Source: Hyphomicrobiales bacterium
GTDB lineage: Bacteria; Pseudomonadota; Alphaproteobacteria; Rhizobiales; Beijerinckiaceae
Direction of reading: 5' to 3'
Assembly: GCA_947455025.1 (NCBI GenBank)
Contig: CANGLU010000015.1
Coordinates: 1-50,973, forward strand
DNA: 50,973 nucleotides
Made by a program: the position numbers and the translations under genes. Below the pieces are notes generated by a model. The model made no database searches. It was given only the letters and a program-made list of their open reading frames with translations, and had not been told where the DNA came from. Positions 1 to 7,942 of the stretch are shown in pieces. Within the stretch, counting starts at the first letter, position 1, and the number at the start of each line of letters is the position of its first letter.

Positions 1-1
1 A

Positions 2-151
2 GACGTGACGGCGAAATGCTATGGCGGTGATATTTCGCGTAAGCGCAAATTGCTCGACAAGCAGAAGGAAGGCAAAAAGCGGATGCGGCAATTCGGCAAA
101 GTCGAAATTCCGCAAGAAGCCTTTATCGCCGCGCTCAAGATGGACAGTTGA
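2..151 (+). CDS. lepA: Elongation factor 4 (LepA), C-terminal fragment
   Basis: Only the last 49 codons are in the window; the gene starts upstream of base 1. Read from base 2, the frame gives the conserved LepA tail: a [13 protein letters not shown] block, then a [11 protein letters not shown] block, ending in an [14 protein letters not shown]-like terminus and a TGA at 149-151. This tail is diagnostic for LepA/EF4, a ribosome-bound GTPase that acts on stalled or mistranslocated ribosomes. The SnoaL-like gene follows 48 bases later on the same strand with its own ribosome binding site. The identification is secure from the tail alone; the GTPase domains cannot be assessed here. Confidence 0.95.
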   Translation, partial: DVTAKCYGGDISRKRKLLDKQKEGKKRMRQFGKVEIPQEAFIAALKMDS

Positions 152-199
152 CGTCACTCCGGCCTATCTTCCTCTCAATATTCAATAAGGGAGGACGAC

Positions 200-562
200 A
201 TGGCCGATACGCCAACCATAGAGGCGCTGCATAAGCGTTGGATCGAAGTCTTTAACAGTCATGATCTTGATGCGCATGCAGCACTTTATACCGAAGACGC
301 CATGATGTTTGGCGCTATTCCCGAACTTGTCATTGGTCGGGAGGCGATCAAGACCTATTTTGGCGGGCGTGGCCCGAAGGTCCACGTGGCGAAATATCCG
401 TTTCCGCGGGTGGTGATGTTACGCGATGATGTCGCGGCAACCGCGACCCATGTCGATTTTGCGGATGGGGATACGCCGATGCCCTATCGCCTGACCTGGA
501 TGTTGGTGAAGCAAGACGGCAATTGGCGGATTGCGCAACATCATGGCTCGCCGCGCGGCTGA
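200..562 (+). CDS. SnoaL-like / DUF4440 (NTF2-fold) protein
   Basis: A 120-residue protein of the usual size for single-domain NTF2-like folds. It starts with an amphipathic helix and the WIEVFNSHDLDAHAALYTED pattern, continues with a GREAIKTYF segment and ends with WMLVKQDGNWRIAQHH, the typical layout of SgcJ/EcaC-type SnoaL-like proteins. The family includes small-ligand isomerases, hydrolases and proteins of unknown role, and nothing here fixes the substrate. The ATG is well placed after a GGGAGGACGAC ribosome binding site. It has no signal peptide or membrane segment, so it should be cytoplasmic. It lies after lepA and converges on the polyprenyl synthase gene with a 4-base gap. Fold call confident, function unknown. 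Confidence 0.8.
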   Translation: MADTPTIEALHKRWIEVFNSHDLDAHAALYTEDAMMFGAIPELVIGREAIKTYFGGRGPKVHVAKYPFPRVVMLRDDVAATATHVDFADGDTPMPYRLTWMLVKQDGNWRIAQHHGSPRG

Positions 563-566
563 GTTT

Positions 567-1583
567 TTAATGCGCCCGTGAAATGCAAAAATCCACCGCT
601 TCGAGCATAGCAGATTTCATGGGCGTATCAGCAAAGAGCGCGAGCGCATCGCGGGCCATGGCGCCGTAATGGCGGGCGCGTTCGATCGTGTCTTCGATGG
701 CGCGGTGTTTTTTCATGATCGCCATGGCCTCGGTCAGCTCGGCCTCACCCGTTTGGCCTTCCTCTAGTGCGCGCTTCCAGAAGGCCCGTTCGCTCTCGGT
801 GCCACGGCGGAAGGAGAGGACGACGGGAAGCGTGATTTTACCTTCACGGAAATCGTCGCCGAGATTTTTGCCGAGTTTCGAGGAGATGCCACCGTAATCA
901 AGCGCATCATCGATCAGCTGGAAAGCAATACCAAGATTGGCACCATAGGAGCGGCAGGCGGCCTGCTCGGCTTTGCCGAATCCGGCGATGATGGGGCCGA
1001 CTTCACAGGCGGCGGCAAACAAAGCTGCGGTTTTACCGCGCACAACGGAGAGATATTCATCCTCGGTTGTTGCGGTATTTTTGGCAACGGCCAATTGGAA
1101 CACTTCGCCTTCAGCAATGACGGTCGCGGCTGTTGAGAGCACATCGAGCGCGTGGAGCGAGCCTACTTCGACCATCATCTTGAAGGCTTGGCCCAAGAGA
1201 AAATCGCCGACAAGCACGCTGGCTTCGTTGCCCCAGAGCATGCGGGCGGCGAGTTTGCCACGGCGCATTTCGCTGTCATCGACGACATCGTCATGAAGCA
1301 GGGTTGCCGTGTGCATGAATTCGACGGCGGCGGCTAATTTCACATCGCCCTCGTCTTTATAGCCACAGAGCTCAGCGGTTGCCAGCGTCAGCATGGGCCG
1401 CAGACGTTTGCCGCCGGATTCGATGAGATGCTTGGCGATTTCCGGGATCATTTCCACGTCGGAGCCGACGCGGGAAAGGATCATGCGATTAACCCCTTCC
1501 ATACCGCCCTTTGTCAGGGAGAGAAGGGTATCAAGGCTCGGGCCCGGCGAGGATTTACCATCCAGCGAAACAACAACACCCAC
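567..1583 (-). CDS. ispB: Long-chain polyprenyl diphosphate synthase (octaprenyl/decaprenyl type)
   Basis: A trans-prenyltransferase that would build the long side chain of ubiquinone from isopentenyl diphosphate. Both aspartate-rich motifs are present: first HDDVVDDSEMRRG, second LIDDALDYGG, each a DDxxD, plus the GGKRLRP motif near the amino end. I place the start at the GTG whose first base is 1583, because AAAGGAAG lies just upstream; this gives 338 residues, normal for IspB-type enzymes. A longer reading to 1658 is open but would nearly reach the divergent methyltransferase gene. The small residue pattern before the first DDxxD fits a long-chain rather than a farnesyl synthase, but chain length (C40 or C50) cannot be read from sequence. 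A second, farnesyl-type synthase lies at 44114. Confidence 0.88.
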   Translation of the reverse strand: MGVVVSLDGKSSPGPSLDTLLSLTKGGMEGVNRMILSRVGSDVEMIPEIAKHLIESGGKRLRPMLTLATAELCGYKDEGDVKLAAAVEFMHTATLLHDDVVDDSEMRRGKLAARMLWGNEASVLVGDFLLGQAFKMMVEVGSLHALDVLSTAATVIAEGEVFQLAVAKNTATTEDEYLSVVRGKTAALFAAACEVGPIIAGFGKAEQAACRSYGANLGIAFQLIDDALDYGGISSKLGKNLGDDFREGKITLPVVLSFRRGTESERAFWKRALEEGQTGEAELTEAMAIMKKHRAIEDTIERARHYGAMARDALALFADTPMKSAMLEAVDFCISRAH

Positions 1584-1696
1584 TGCATCTTCCTTTCGAA
1601 GCTTGACGGACCCTGACCAAAGCGGGCGCAAAATGGCACGCGAGGCGCGGCTTCGCAACTTGCCAAATGATCGCGACCTCTCATAATCGCCTTCTG

Positions 1697-2443
1697 ATGA
1701 CAGAATTTAATTTTTTGGGCGGCAAGATTCGCCTTCAACAAGCTGAAACCGGACATCGTTCGGGGACGGATGCGGTTTTATTGGCTGCTACAGTCCCCGC
1801 TTCGTTTACCGGATCGGTCGTTGACGCAGGCTCGGCCAGCGGTGCGGTTGGCCTTTCCGTTGCCGCGCGGGTCCTTGGTTCAAAAATTACCTGCATTGAA
1901 ATTGACCCGGACGAGGCGGATTTGGCGCGGGCTAATATTCTTGCGAATGGATTTCAGGATCGTGCAAGCGTCATCGAGGCCGATTTGATGGCCGACTTCA
2001 AGCACCGCGAACGCGCAGGGCTTACGGGGGGAGAGGCAGATTGGGTGCTGACCAATCCGCCCTATCTTACGGTAGGAAAGATGCGCGCCTCGCCCGATCC
2101 CGCTCGACAGCGCGCTCATATGATGCCGGAAGAGGGGCTCGATCGATGGATCGTCGCCTGCCATGCGCTTTTAAAGCCGCGGGGCAGGCTAACCCTCATT
2201 CACCGTGTGGATGCGCTGCAGGAGATTTTAGAAGCGCTCTCCGGACGGTTTGGCGATGTTAGAATTTTGCCTATTTATGCGCATGCAACAGGGACAGCGA
2301 CCCGTCTAATGGTTGAGGCTACAAAAGGCAGTCGAGCGCCCTTGACGCTTTTGTCCGGTTTGACACTGCACGAGCCCGATGGAGCCTTCACGCCGCTGGC
2401 CGATGCGCTTCATAAAGGCGAAGCAGCGCTTAACTTTGTGTGA
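1697..2443 (+). CDS. TrmN6-like tRNA (adenine-N6)-methyltransferase family protein
   Basis: A class I SAM-dependent methyltransferase of the small-domain (MTS) type. The amino end FLGGKIRLQQ followed by GHRSGTDAVLLAA is the hallmark of the YfiC/TrmN6 group, which modifies A37 of tRNA1(Val) in E. coli. The SAM-binding region (VDAGSASGAVGL) and the catalytic NPPY tetrapeptide (VLTNPPYLTVG) are intact. I use the internal ATG at 1697, since family members begin close to the FLGG motif; an in-frame ATG at 1667 is possible, and neither has a strong ribosome binding site. It is divergent from the polyprenyl synthase and overlaps the 3' end of the convergent serine hydrolase by 14 bases. The tRNA substrate in this organism is inferred. 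Confidence 0.8.
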   Translation: MTEFNFLGGKIRLQQAETGHRSGTDAVLLAATVPASFTGSVVDAGSASGAVGLSVAARVLGSKITCIEIDPDEADLARANILANGFQDRASVIEADLMADFKHRERAGLTGGEADWVLTNPPYLTVGKMRASPDPARQRAHMMPEEGLDRWIVACHALLKPRGRLTLIHRVDALQEILEALSGRFGDVRILPIYAHATGTATRLMVEATKGSRAPLTLLSGLTLHEPDGAFTPLADALHKGEAALNFV

Positions 2444-3449
2444 GAAGCTGACCCACCAAACTGCCCGTTTCCCGTCGCAGCGCCATAATCCCCGTATCGG
2501 TATGGCGAGACGGGTGAACGCGGTTGGTGAGCAGCGTCCAACCAATGCCGCGATCGAGGTCAATCCATAGGCCGGTGCCGGTAAATCCGAGATGACCGAT
2601 GGTGCGGGGTGAATGGCCCTCGCCACCATGCCAGCCTGCTTGTTGAACTTCCCAGCCCAGAGCCCTGTTGCCGGAAACGGGTGCCGTCATGACGGCCATC
2701 AGTTCATTCGGTAGACCACCGCCGTTTAGCAGCTTTTGGGCGTGGTCGAGGACACCGTCAACGGTACCGAAAAGTCCGGCATGACCCGCAGCGCCGCCAA
2801 GCGCAAAAGCATTCTCGTCATGCACTTCGCCTTTGATGACGCGACCGCGCCATGCACAGCGTTCCGTCGCCACGCTCGACTCGGGTGGTGGCGCAAAGGA
2901 GAGCCCATTGGGAAGTGGTTGATCGGCCAAGGATTGGCCCGTCAACCGCTCGATTAAAATGCCAAGCAGGATGTAATTGATATCGGAATAAACGGGTGGT
3001 CCGCTTTTCCACACTCTTTGCAAAACATAGGCGCGCAGCGTGTCCGGATCTTGCCCCAAGGTGTAAAGCGGCTCGACGGCCGGAAGATGGGTTTGGTGCG
3101 CGAGAATTTGGCGAATGGTGAGCGCGCGTTCTGGTGCGCTTACATCATATTGCCGCAAGTCCGGCATATGTTTGGCCAATGTATCATCAAGATCAACAGA
3201 TCTATCGCGTACAAGCTCAAGAAGGCGGTGCGTTGTAAAAATAACTTTGGTGAGCGATGCAAGATCAAACCACATATGGCGTTCGAGCGGGGCCGTATGA
3301 GGTTCGGTTTGCGCGTTGCCAAATGTTATCACTTTACGCTCGCCATCACGCGTAACGACACCAAGCGAAGCGCCCGGAATACGGCCTTCCTCAATGGCTC
3401 GTTTTGCCGGCGAAAAGATGTCGTCCAAAAGAGGATGAAGCTGTGTCAT
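2430..3449 (-). CDS. Serine hydrolase, class C beta-lactamase / esterase family
   Basis: A 339-residue member of the beta-lactamase-like serine hydrolase family (Pfam Beta-lactamase). The nucleophile motif SxxK is seen as ASLTKV about 65 residues in, the second motif YxN as YSDINY, and the third KTG-like motif as HLGFTGTG, all in correct order. I see no convincing signal peptide, which suggests a cytoplasmic enzyme rather than a periplasmic lactamase. It follows anmK by 11 bases on the same strand, so the two are probably cotranscribed and a role in peptidoglycan fragment or muropeptide processing is plausible. Alternatives are an esterase or D-aminopeptidase. Family confident, substrate unknown. 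Confidence 0.82.
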   Translation of the reverse strand: MTQLHPLLDDIFSPAKRAIEEGRIPGASLGVVTRDGERKVITFGNAQTEPHTAPLERHMWFDLASLTKVIFTTHRLLELVRDRSVDLDDTLAKHMPDLRQYDVSAPERALTIRQILAHQTHLPAVEPLYTLGQDPDTLRAYVLQRVWKSGPPVYSDINYILLGILIERLTGQSLADQPLPNGLSFAPPPESSVATERCAWRGRVIKGEVHDENAFALGGAAGHAGLFGTVDGVLDHAQKLLNGGGLPNELMAVMTAPVSGNRALGWEVQQAGWHGGEGHSPRTIGHLGFTGTGLWIDLDRGIGWTLLTNRVHPSRHTDTGIMALRRETGSLVGQLLTQS

Positions 3450-3460
3450 TGAATATCCAT

Positions 3461-4564
3461 CTAAGCGCGTGAAATCTTGCCGCCTGTTAGGGGATAAGGA
3501 ACGCCAGTTGTTGAAGGAACGCTTAATGGCAAACCTTTAAGCGTTCGTACAGCCAGCCAAGCGAAGCATTCTGCTTCGAGCATATCGCCATTCCAGCCTA
3601 CCGATTCAACGGGATCAACGGGCACGCCAAGCTGATGTTTAAGGCTTTGCATGAAAAATAGATTGTGCCGACCACCACCGCCCACAAGCCATTGTTTCGG
3701 AGGTTCAGAAAAATGGTGCCGGGAAGCAGCGATCGATTGAACGGTAAACGCCGCAAGCGTCGCGGCGCCATCAGCGTTTGAAAGGGGTTTCACCAGATCC
3801 ATCCAGGTGTGAAAGGCATTTCGATCCAGTGATTTTGGCGGCCTTCGACTAAAATAGTCGGAGGCTAAAAATTGTTCAACAATCACATCTTGGATCAAAC
3901 CTGATTGAGCAAGTTGCCCATCTTTATCAAAAGATTTGCCGATACGTTCGCGGACAAAATCATCAAGCAAGGCCGAGGCAGGCCCCGTATCAAAGGCTGT
4001 TATTTGATCATGGCCAATATAGGTCACATTCGCCACGCCTCCCAAATTTAAGACCACGAGCGGCAATTCTAACCCCGATGCGTGGGCGAGAGCTTGGTGG
4101 TAAAGCGGTGCGAGCGGCGCGCCTTGGCCACCGGCTGCCACGTCGGCCAGTCTGAACTGACACACAGTATCAATTCCAAGTCGTGTTGCCGCGCGTGCGC
4201 CGTCGAACAATTGCCGTGTGATGCCGCGCTCGGGCGCATGAAAAATGGTTTGTCCGTGGAACCCAATCACGTCGATTGAATCGGGGTCGATATGGTGCTG
4301 TTCTAGGAACGCCTCAACGGCGGTGCAATGCGCGTCTGTAACGGCTTGTATGAACTCTGCAACATCGCCATTGGCGGCGCGTTCGGGATCTTGAATTAAC
4401 GCGAGCAGTTGTTGCTTCAACGGAAGGGAATAGGTACTTAAGCCTGTAGCTTTAGCATGAATGTAATTTTCGCCATCGGTATGGAGCATGGCGATATCGA
4501 TGCCATCCATCGATGTGCCACTCATAACGCCAATGGCGTTGACGGATTTATCCGGTCTATTCAC
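3461..4564 (-). CDS. anmK: Anhydro-N-acetylmuramic acid kinase
   Basis: Phosphorylates 1,6-anhydro-MurNAc with ring opening to give MurNAc-6-phosphate, the recycling step after muropeptide import. The GVMSGTSMDGIDIA phosphate-binding motif is at the amino end, followed by IGFHGQTIFH, a QGAPLAPLYH segment and LNLGGVANVTYI, then GTGPASALLDD-type (here DTGPASALLDDF) and the late VGGGGRHN motif. The length of 367 residues is standard. The start is a GTG at 4564. It lies first in a likely two-gene unit with the serine hydrolase and diverges from a lipoprotein gene. The next enzyme (MurQ) is not in the window. Confidence 0.95.
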   Translation of the reverse strand: MNRPDKSVNAIGVMSGTSMDGIDIAMLHTDGENYIHAKATGLSTYSLPLKQQLLALIQDPERAANGDVAEFIQAVTDAHCTAVEAFLEQHHIDPDSIDVIGFHGQTIFHAPERGITRQLFDGARAATRLGIDTVCQFRLADVAAGGQGAPLAPLYHQALAHASGLELPLVVLNLGGVANVTYIGHDQITAFDTGPASALLDDFVRERIGKSFDKDGQLAQSGLIQDVIVEQFLASDYFSRRPPKSLDRNAFHTWMDLVKPLSNADGAATLAAFTVQSIAASRHHFSEPPKQWLVGGGGRHNLFFMQSLKHQLGVPVDPVESVGWNGDMLEAECFAWLAVRTLKGLPLSVPSTTGVPYPLTGGKISRA

Positions 4565-4634
4565 TACCTATTCATCCCGTAGATGGCTTGATATGCGCGC
4601 TGTATTAAAATCAAAATCGAATTTCCAATCGTAA

Positions 4635-5033
4635 ATGAGTCGTTCTATGGGTAATCGAAGTTCAAGAATTTTCAAAATTCCGGTCAGCGGCCTTTTATTG
4701 GCGTTGACGATGCTGACGGCTTGCCAGCGCTATGAATGGGTCCACCCGACAAAATCATTAGAACAATTCGGGCGCGATAAATTGGCGTGCGAAGAGCGCG
4801 CATCGCGGATGTACCCGCTCGCCCCCGTAACGACCATGGAAGGCGGAGGCTATATTTATGATGACTTCAGGCATTGCCATCGGCGGTTTGACGGGTTCGG
4901 GATGTGTTATTCCCGCCCGCCGATTTATGTTCCACCGACCTATTCTACACGGGATATGAACGAACCCGCCCGCAATCAAGCCGTCGAAGCCTGCCTTTTT
5001 AGCAAAGGATACCAATTGGTCCCTGCCAAATAA
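4635..5033 (+). CDS. Small putative lipoprotein, unknown function
   Basis: A 132-residue protein with a basic amino end, a hydrophobic stretch (VSGLLLALTMLTAC) and a lipobox ending at Cys30, so it is probably lipidated and anchored facing the periplasm. The mature part has several cysteines and a tyrosine/proline-rich stretch (RPPIYVPPTYS) and ends in ACLFSKGYQLVPAK, a layout shared by small outer-envelope lipoproteins with a CLxxKGY tail. I do not recognise a specific family. It diverges from anmK with 70 bases between them and converges on the AbrB-type gene (6-base gap). The signal and lipobox make it a credible gene despite its length. Confidence 0.7.
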   Translation: MSRSMGNRSSRIFKIPVSGLLLALTMLTACQRYEWVHPTKSLEQFGRDKLACEERASRMYPLAPVTTMEGGGYIYDDFRHCHRRFDGFGMCYSRPPIYVPPTYSTRDMNEPARNQAVEACLFSKGYQLVPAK

Positions 5034-5039
5034 GAGCGC

Positions 5040-6119
5040 TTAAGGCCGCGGACCTCGAATAAGGGATGGACGGATTTTCAAAGCAAGCGGCAGGCCGATA
5101 CCGATCAGCGTGAAGCGCGCAATGTGATGAACACCGACGATGACGGGATCGATGCGTAGCGCGAAAGCTAACGCCGTCATGGCTTCCAATCCACCGGGCG
5201 CAAAGGCCATTAAGGCCGATGGAAGCGGAAGCCCAACAAGTTTAGAAACAAGGATAGCCCCTAAAAATCCGAGGCTTGTTGCAACGAAAAAGGATAGAAG
5301 AGCCGCTGGCCCGATCGCGATGATTTCGCGCATCCTCATACCCTGAAAACGCGCGCCAATGAGCGCACCTACCAACACAAAACCTGCGGTCGATAATTCG
5401 ATTGGATATTGTCCTGGAAAAATGTCCATGCCGCGCAAGAGGCCAATGGATAACATTGGTCCCAAGATAAAGGGTGCCGACATTTTTAGGGCCTTGAGCG
5501 CCATTCCGCTGCCTAGCCCGATGAAAAGGATAATCATCAATTCGAGAGGCGCAATCGAGGTTTGCGTTGCCGCCGGAAGCGTCATCGACATACCCGCAAG
5601 CACCATTAGCGATGGCAACACGGCAACCAACATCACGAGGCGAAAGAGCTGCACAATCGCGATGCGCGGAATATCTGCCCCTTCTTCAATCGCGACCGCC
5701 ATAACGGAAGATAGCGCACCCGGTGTTGCCGCTAAAACGGCATCGCGTCTTTCCCACCCTGAATAGCGAATAAGCACGTTTGATGTGACAACCATCACAA
5801 TCAAACTCGTCAAAAACAAACCCAACAGGCTAAAGGGTACGGTAACAAAGGTACGCAGCGTTTCGGGCGTAACAGCCGAGCCAAGCGTTAGACCCGAGCT
5901 CAACATCGCGAGGTCATTGACGGGACGCACGAGCGGCGCTCCCCATCCCGTAATCGCCAGCAAAATGGTGGCAGCCATAGCCCCGCATAGCCATGGCGCA
6001 GGAATATTAAGCCACCAGCCAGCGGCGCCACCCAAGCCAGCGGCCAGAATCATCAGATATTGCTTAGGATCGATCAGCCCGATCCAATAGCCATGGGTTA
6101 AGCGGTCTCTACGTTGCAA
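5040..6119 (-). CDS. AbrB-duplication (Gneg_AbrB_dup) membrane protein
   Basis: A very hydrophobic protein of about 359 residues with roughly ten predicted membrane helices in two similar halves, matching the AbrB/PF05145 family often labelled 'ammonia monooxygenase-like' although no such activity is established. Typical segments are AGWWLNIPAPWLCGAM near the start, ATPGALSSVMAVA in the middle, and FAPGGLEAMTALAF near the end; the two PGxL/PGGLEAM motifs are the family hallmark. The open frame begins with a TTG at 6119 lacking a good ribosome binding site; an internal ATG at 6053 is another possible start. It converges on the lipoprotein gene. Function is unknown; transport is a reasonable guess. 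Confidence 0.78.
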   Translation of the reverse strand: MQRRDRLTHGYWIGLIDPKQYLMILAAGLGGAAGWWLNIPAPWLCGAMAATILLAITGWGAPLVRPVNDLAMLSSGLTLGSAVTPETLRTFVTVPFSLLGLFLTSLIVMVVTSNVLIRYSGWERRDAVLAATPGALSSVMAVAIEEGADIPRIAIVQLFRLVMLVAVLPSLMVLAGMSMTLPAATQTSIAPLELMIILFIGLGSGMALKALKMSAPFILGPMLSIGLLRGMDIFPGQYPIELSTAGFVLVGALIGARFQGMRMREIIAIGPAALLSFFVATSLGFLGAILVSKLVGLPLPSALMAFAPGGLEAMTALAFALRIDPVIVGVHHIARFTLIGIGLPLALKIRPSLIRGPRP

Positions 6120-6354
6120 TGACTATCCATGGTCTTTGATCGTTTCGATTGCGAATGATCAATGAATCTCAAGGGTGCAGATGTCAAATTGCAATTTCTG
6201 AAGGGCCTTTGTCCCGTTCAGCTTAGACCATCTGGATGGCCAATATCCGGATGGTTGGGTGTCCGGCAATGTCTCGGGGGAGCGGTGCCGGACACCTTTT
6301 TACATGAGCATCGGGGCGCTTATCAGCATAACCGCACCCTTCCTCAATCAAGCA
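6120..6354. other. Intergenic region with no supported gene
   Basis: About 235 bases between the 5' end of the AbrB-type gene and the 3' end of the fixK-like gene, both on the minus strand. A 69-codon plus-strand frame starting at 6162 has no ribosome binding site and an unremarkable translation, so I do not call it. The half closest to 6119 contains an imperfect FNR-like sequence (TTGcgAATGATCAA, 6149-6162), which matches 8 of 10 consensus positions but lies too close to the gene for a normal class II activator site. Confidence 0.5.
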
Positions 6355-6996
6355 TCAATAGGTTCCGGTGAGCGGGCGTAACCGTTTGATGTTGACTTGC
6401 ATGAGCCCATCATGCCGCGCATAGGCGATGATGCCGGAGCGTTTCAAATGTGAAAAAGCCCGGCTAACCGTTTCAAGCGTCAAGCCAAGATAATCGGCAA
6501 TTTCTGATCGCGTCATAATGACACGAACGGTTACCGTTTCAGTGTTGATCTTGGCTTGTTTCGAAGGGGTTTCGATCAACTCTAAGATATAGGACGCGAC
6601 GCGTTCAACGGCTGATTTTCGGCCCAATAAAACCGCATGTTCATGCAAGGCGCAGATTTGAATTTTTAACAGTTCCGCCATGAAGGAATTAAAACTTGAT
6701 GAGTTTTCGGCGGGCCCTTTATCGAAGGCGGTTAAGCGGACATCGGTGAGCGATTCGGCGACGCTATCGTGATGTCCGTTGGGCGTTACGCCAAAGATTC
6801 CACCCGGGCCCAGCAGCTCAAAGATCTGCCGACGCCCGTCTGGTAATAGTTTTGAAATCATCACATTGCCCGACACAATTTGATAAATTGCACGTGCGGG
6901 CTCGCCTTCGTCGATGATGGTCACACGGGGAGGAAAGTCGACCGACCGAGTCGATGACGGACCACTCCCCACGGCCGACTCATTCACATAGGACAT
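6355..6996 (-). CDS. Crp/Fnr-family regulator, FixK-like, no iron-sulfur cysteines
   Basis: A 213-residue transcription factor with a cyclic-nucleotide-like sensory fold (IYQIVSGNVMISKLLPDGRRQIFELLGPGGIFG) and a C-terminal winged helix with MTRSEIADYLGLTLETVSRA, the Fnr/FixK recognition helix that reads TTGAT half sites. The amino-terminal cysteine cluster of Fnr is absent, so it should not sense oxygen directly; this is the FixK class, normally switched on by FixJ. The ATG at 6996 has a good AGGTGG ribosome binding site. It follows the FixJ-like gene by 51 bases on the same strand, probably one operon. The TTGAT-N4-ATCAA box before ccoN at 30948 is a natural candidate target. FixK function is inferred from family and context. 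Confidence 0.85.
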   Translation of the reverse strand: MSYVNESAVGSGPSSTRSVDFPPRVTIIDEGEPARAIYQIVSGNVMISKLLPDGRRQIFELLGPGGIFGVTPNGHHDSVAESLTDVRLTAFDKGPAENSSSFNSFMAELLKIQICALHEHAVLLGRKSAVERVASYILELIETPSKQAKINTETVTVRVIMTRSEIADYLGLTLETVSRAFSHLKRSGIIAYARHDGLMQVNIKRLRPLTGTY

Positions 6997-7047
6997 GATG
7001 CCACCTGCCGAGATTAAAATGGGAACCCGACGGGAAAATGGGCTTAA

Positions 7048-7662
7048 TTAAAACGAGGCCGAATAAACGATACGGACGAGATCTGCCGTATTTCGGGCAC
7101 CGATTTTTTCCATGATCCGGGCGCGGTGAACTTCGACGGTGCGCGGGCTGATGCCCAATTGTCGGCCGGCTTCTTTGTTGGAAGCACCGGCTGAAATTTT
7201 TTGCAAAACTTCCCGTTCGCGTGGTGTTAAACGATCGCCACCGGGGACGGATACGACATTGGGAACCGTACCATTTCCGGCGCGCTTTTCGGCCAGGGCT
7301 TCACGCACCCGTCCGGCAACGGCGTCCGCAATCAGGGGCTTTGCCATAAAGTCTTTGGCGCCTTTTTTCATGGCCGAAACCGCCATCTCGACATTGGCAA
7401 CATCGGCCATAATGATGATGGGAGCGGTGACCCGATGGCCAAGTTCATGCAGCAAATCATTGCCTGTTGAACTGCTCACATCGGCATCCAATAAAATGCA
7501 ACCTGGTACATGGTGACGCGTGGCGGCTAAGAGAGAAGGCCCATCTGAAAAGAGTGTAACGTGGTAGCCCTGCGTTTCGAGACTGGATGCAACGGCGCTC
7601 CGAAAGGCCAAATCAGCATCCGCAATATAAACATCTCGTTCGGGTAAACGTGTCTCAACCAT
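7048..7662 (-). CDS. FixJ-like response regulator (receiver + LuxR-type HTH)
   Basis: A 204-residue two-domain regulator: receiver (about 10-130) followed by a LuxR/FixJ helix-turn-helix with LTPREREVLQKISAGASNKE and SPRTVEVHRARIMEKIGA. The probable phosphoacceptor is Asp59 (CILLDADV) and the conserved Lys is Lys108 (MAKPL). Compared with FixJ, the acidic trio DDE reads DAD (15-17), the switch Thr is Ala86, and the usual RMP after the phospho-Asp is missing, so receiver chemistry may differ. A strong AGGAGG precedes the ATG. It is followed by the FixK-like gene, as in fixJ-fixK operons, but no FixL kinase is adjacent or elsewhere in the window. The domain call is secure; control by low oxygen is inference. 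Confidence 0.87.
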   Translation of the reverse strand: MVETRLPERDVYIADADLAFRSAVASSLETQGYHVTLFSDGPSLLAATRHHVPGCILLDADVSSSTGNDLLHELGHRVTAPIIIMADVANVEMAVSAMKKGAKDFMAKPLIADAVAGRVREALAEKRAGNGTVPNVVSVPGGDRLTPREREVLQKISAGASNKEAGRQLGISPRTVEVHRARIMEKIGARNTADLVRIVYSASF

Positions 7663-7942
7663 TACAAACCTCCTGATGCGGGTTTTTTAACGACTCAAAA
7701 AAACGCGCGGCAATTACATCGAACTGTTCCATCCATCCGCTTCGACCCATCGGTTTTCCCGATCTCTCTTTGCCAGCGGTTACGATAAGAACGTGCGAGG
7801 GTCCATTTGGTTGCGTAGTTTGTCTTGCGCCCTTTTGCGCATAGCGTCAGGTGTGCGCTATTTATCAATCAGATTTGGAATATCTGATTGATAAATAGGC
7901 GTTAATTTAGGGGGCGTCTATTTCTGGCGAATGATCGAAGAT
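7663..7942. other. Intergenic region upstream of the FixJ-like gene
   Basis: A 280-base gap between the aminotransferase stop and the start of the FixJ-like gene, both on the minus strand, so it should hold the fixJ-fixK promoter. I find no TTGAT-N4-ATCAA box. The only strong structure is the long inverted repeat at 7858-7898, described separately. No open frame here is convincing. Confidence 0.6.
7858..7898. repeat. 17-bp perfect inverted repeat with 7-base spacer
   Basis: CTATTTATCAATCAGAT is followed by TTGGAAT and then by the exact reverse complement of the first arm. The arms are perfect over 17 bases. It lies 44 bases beyond the aminotransferase stop on the minus strand and about 200 bases upstream of the FixJ-like start. 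No T-run follows on either strand, so it is not a classic intrinsic terminator. It could be an RNA stem protecting or ending the aminotransferase message, an operator for a dimeric regulator, or a mobile miniature element; I saw no second copy in the window. Confidence 0.85.

Noticed and set aside
2430-2443. Convergent gene overlaps (also 12763-12768 and 49579-49582) as antisense regulation
   Set aside because: Overlaps of 4-14 bases at 3' ends are common in compact genomes and need no special explanation.
6149-6162. TTGcgAATGATCAA as an FNR box for the AbrB-type gene
   Set aside because: Two mismatches and a position about 36 bases from the start codon, too close for normal activation.
6162-6371. 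A 69-codon plus-strand frame in the gap after the AbrB-type gene
   Set aside because: No ribosome binding site, no recognisable pattern, and it runs into the end of the fixK-like gene.
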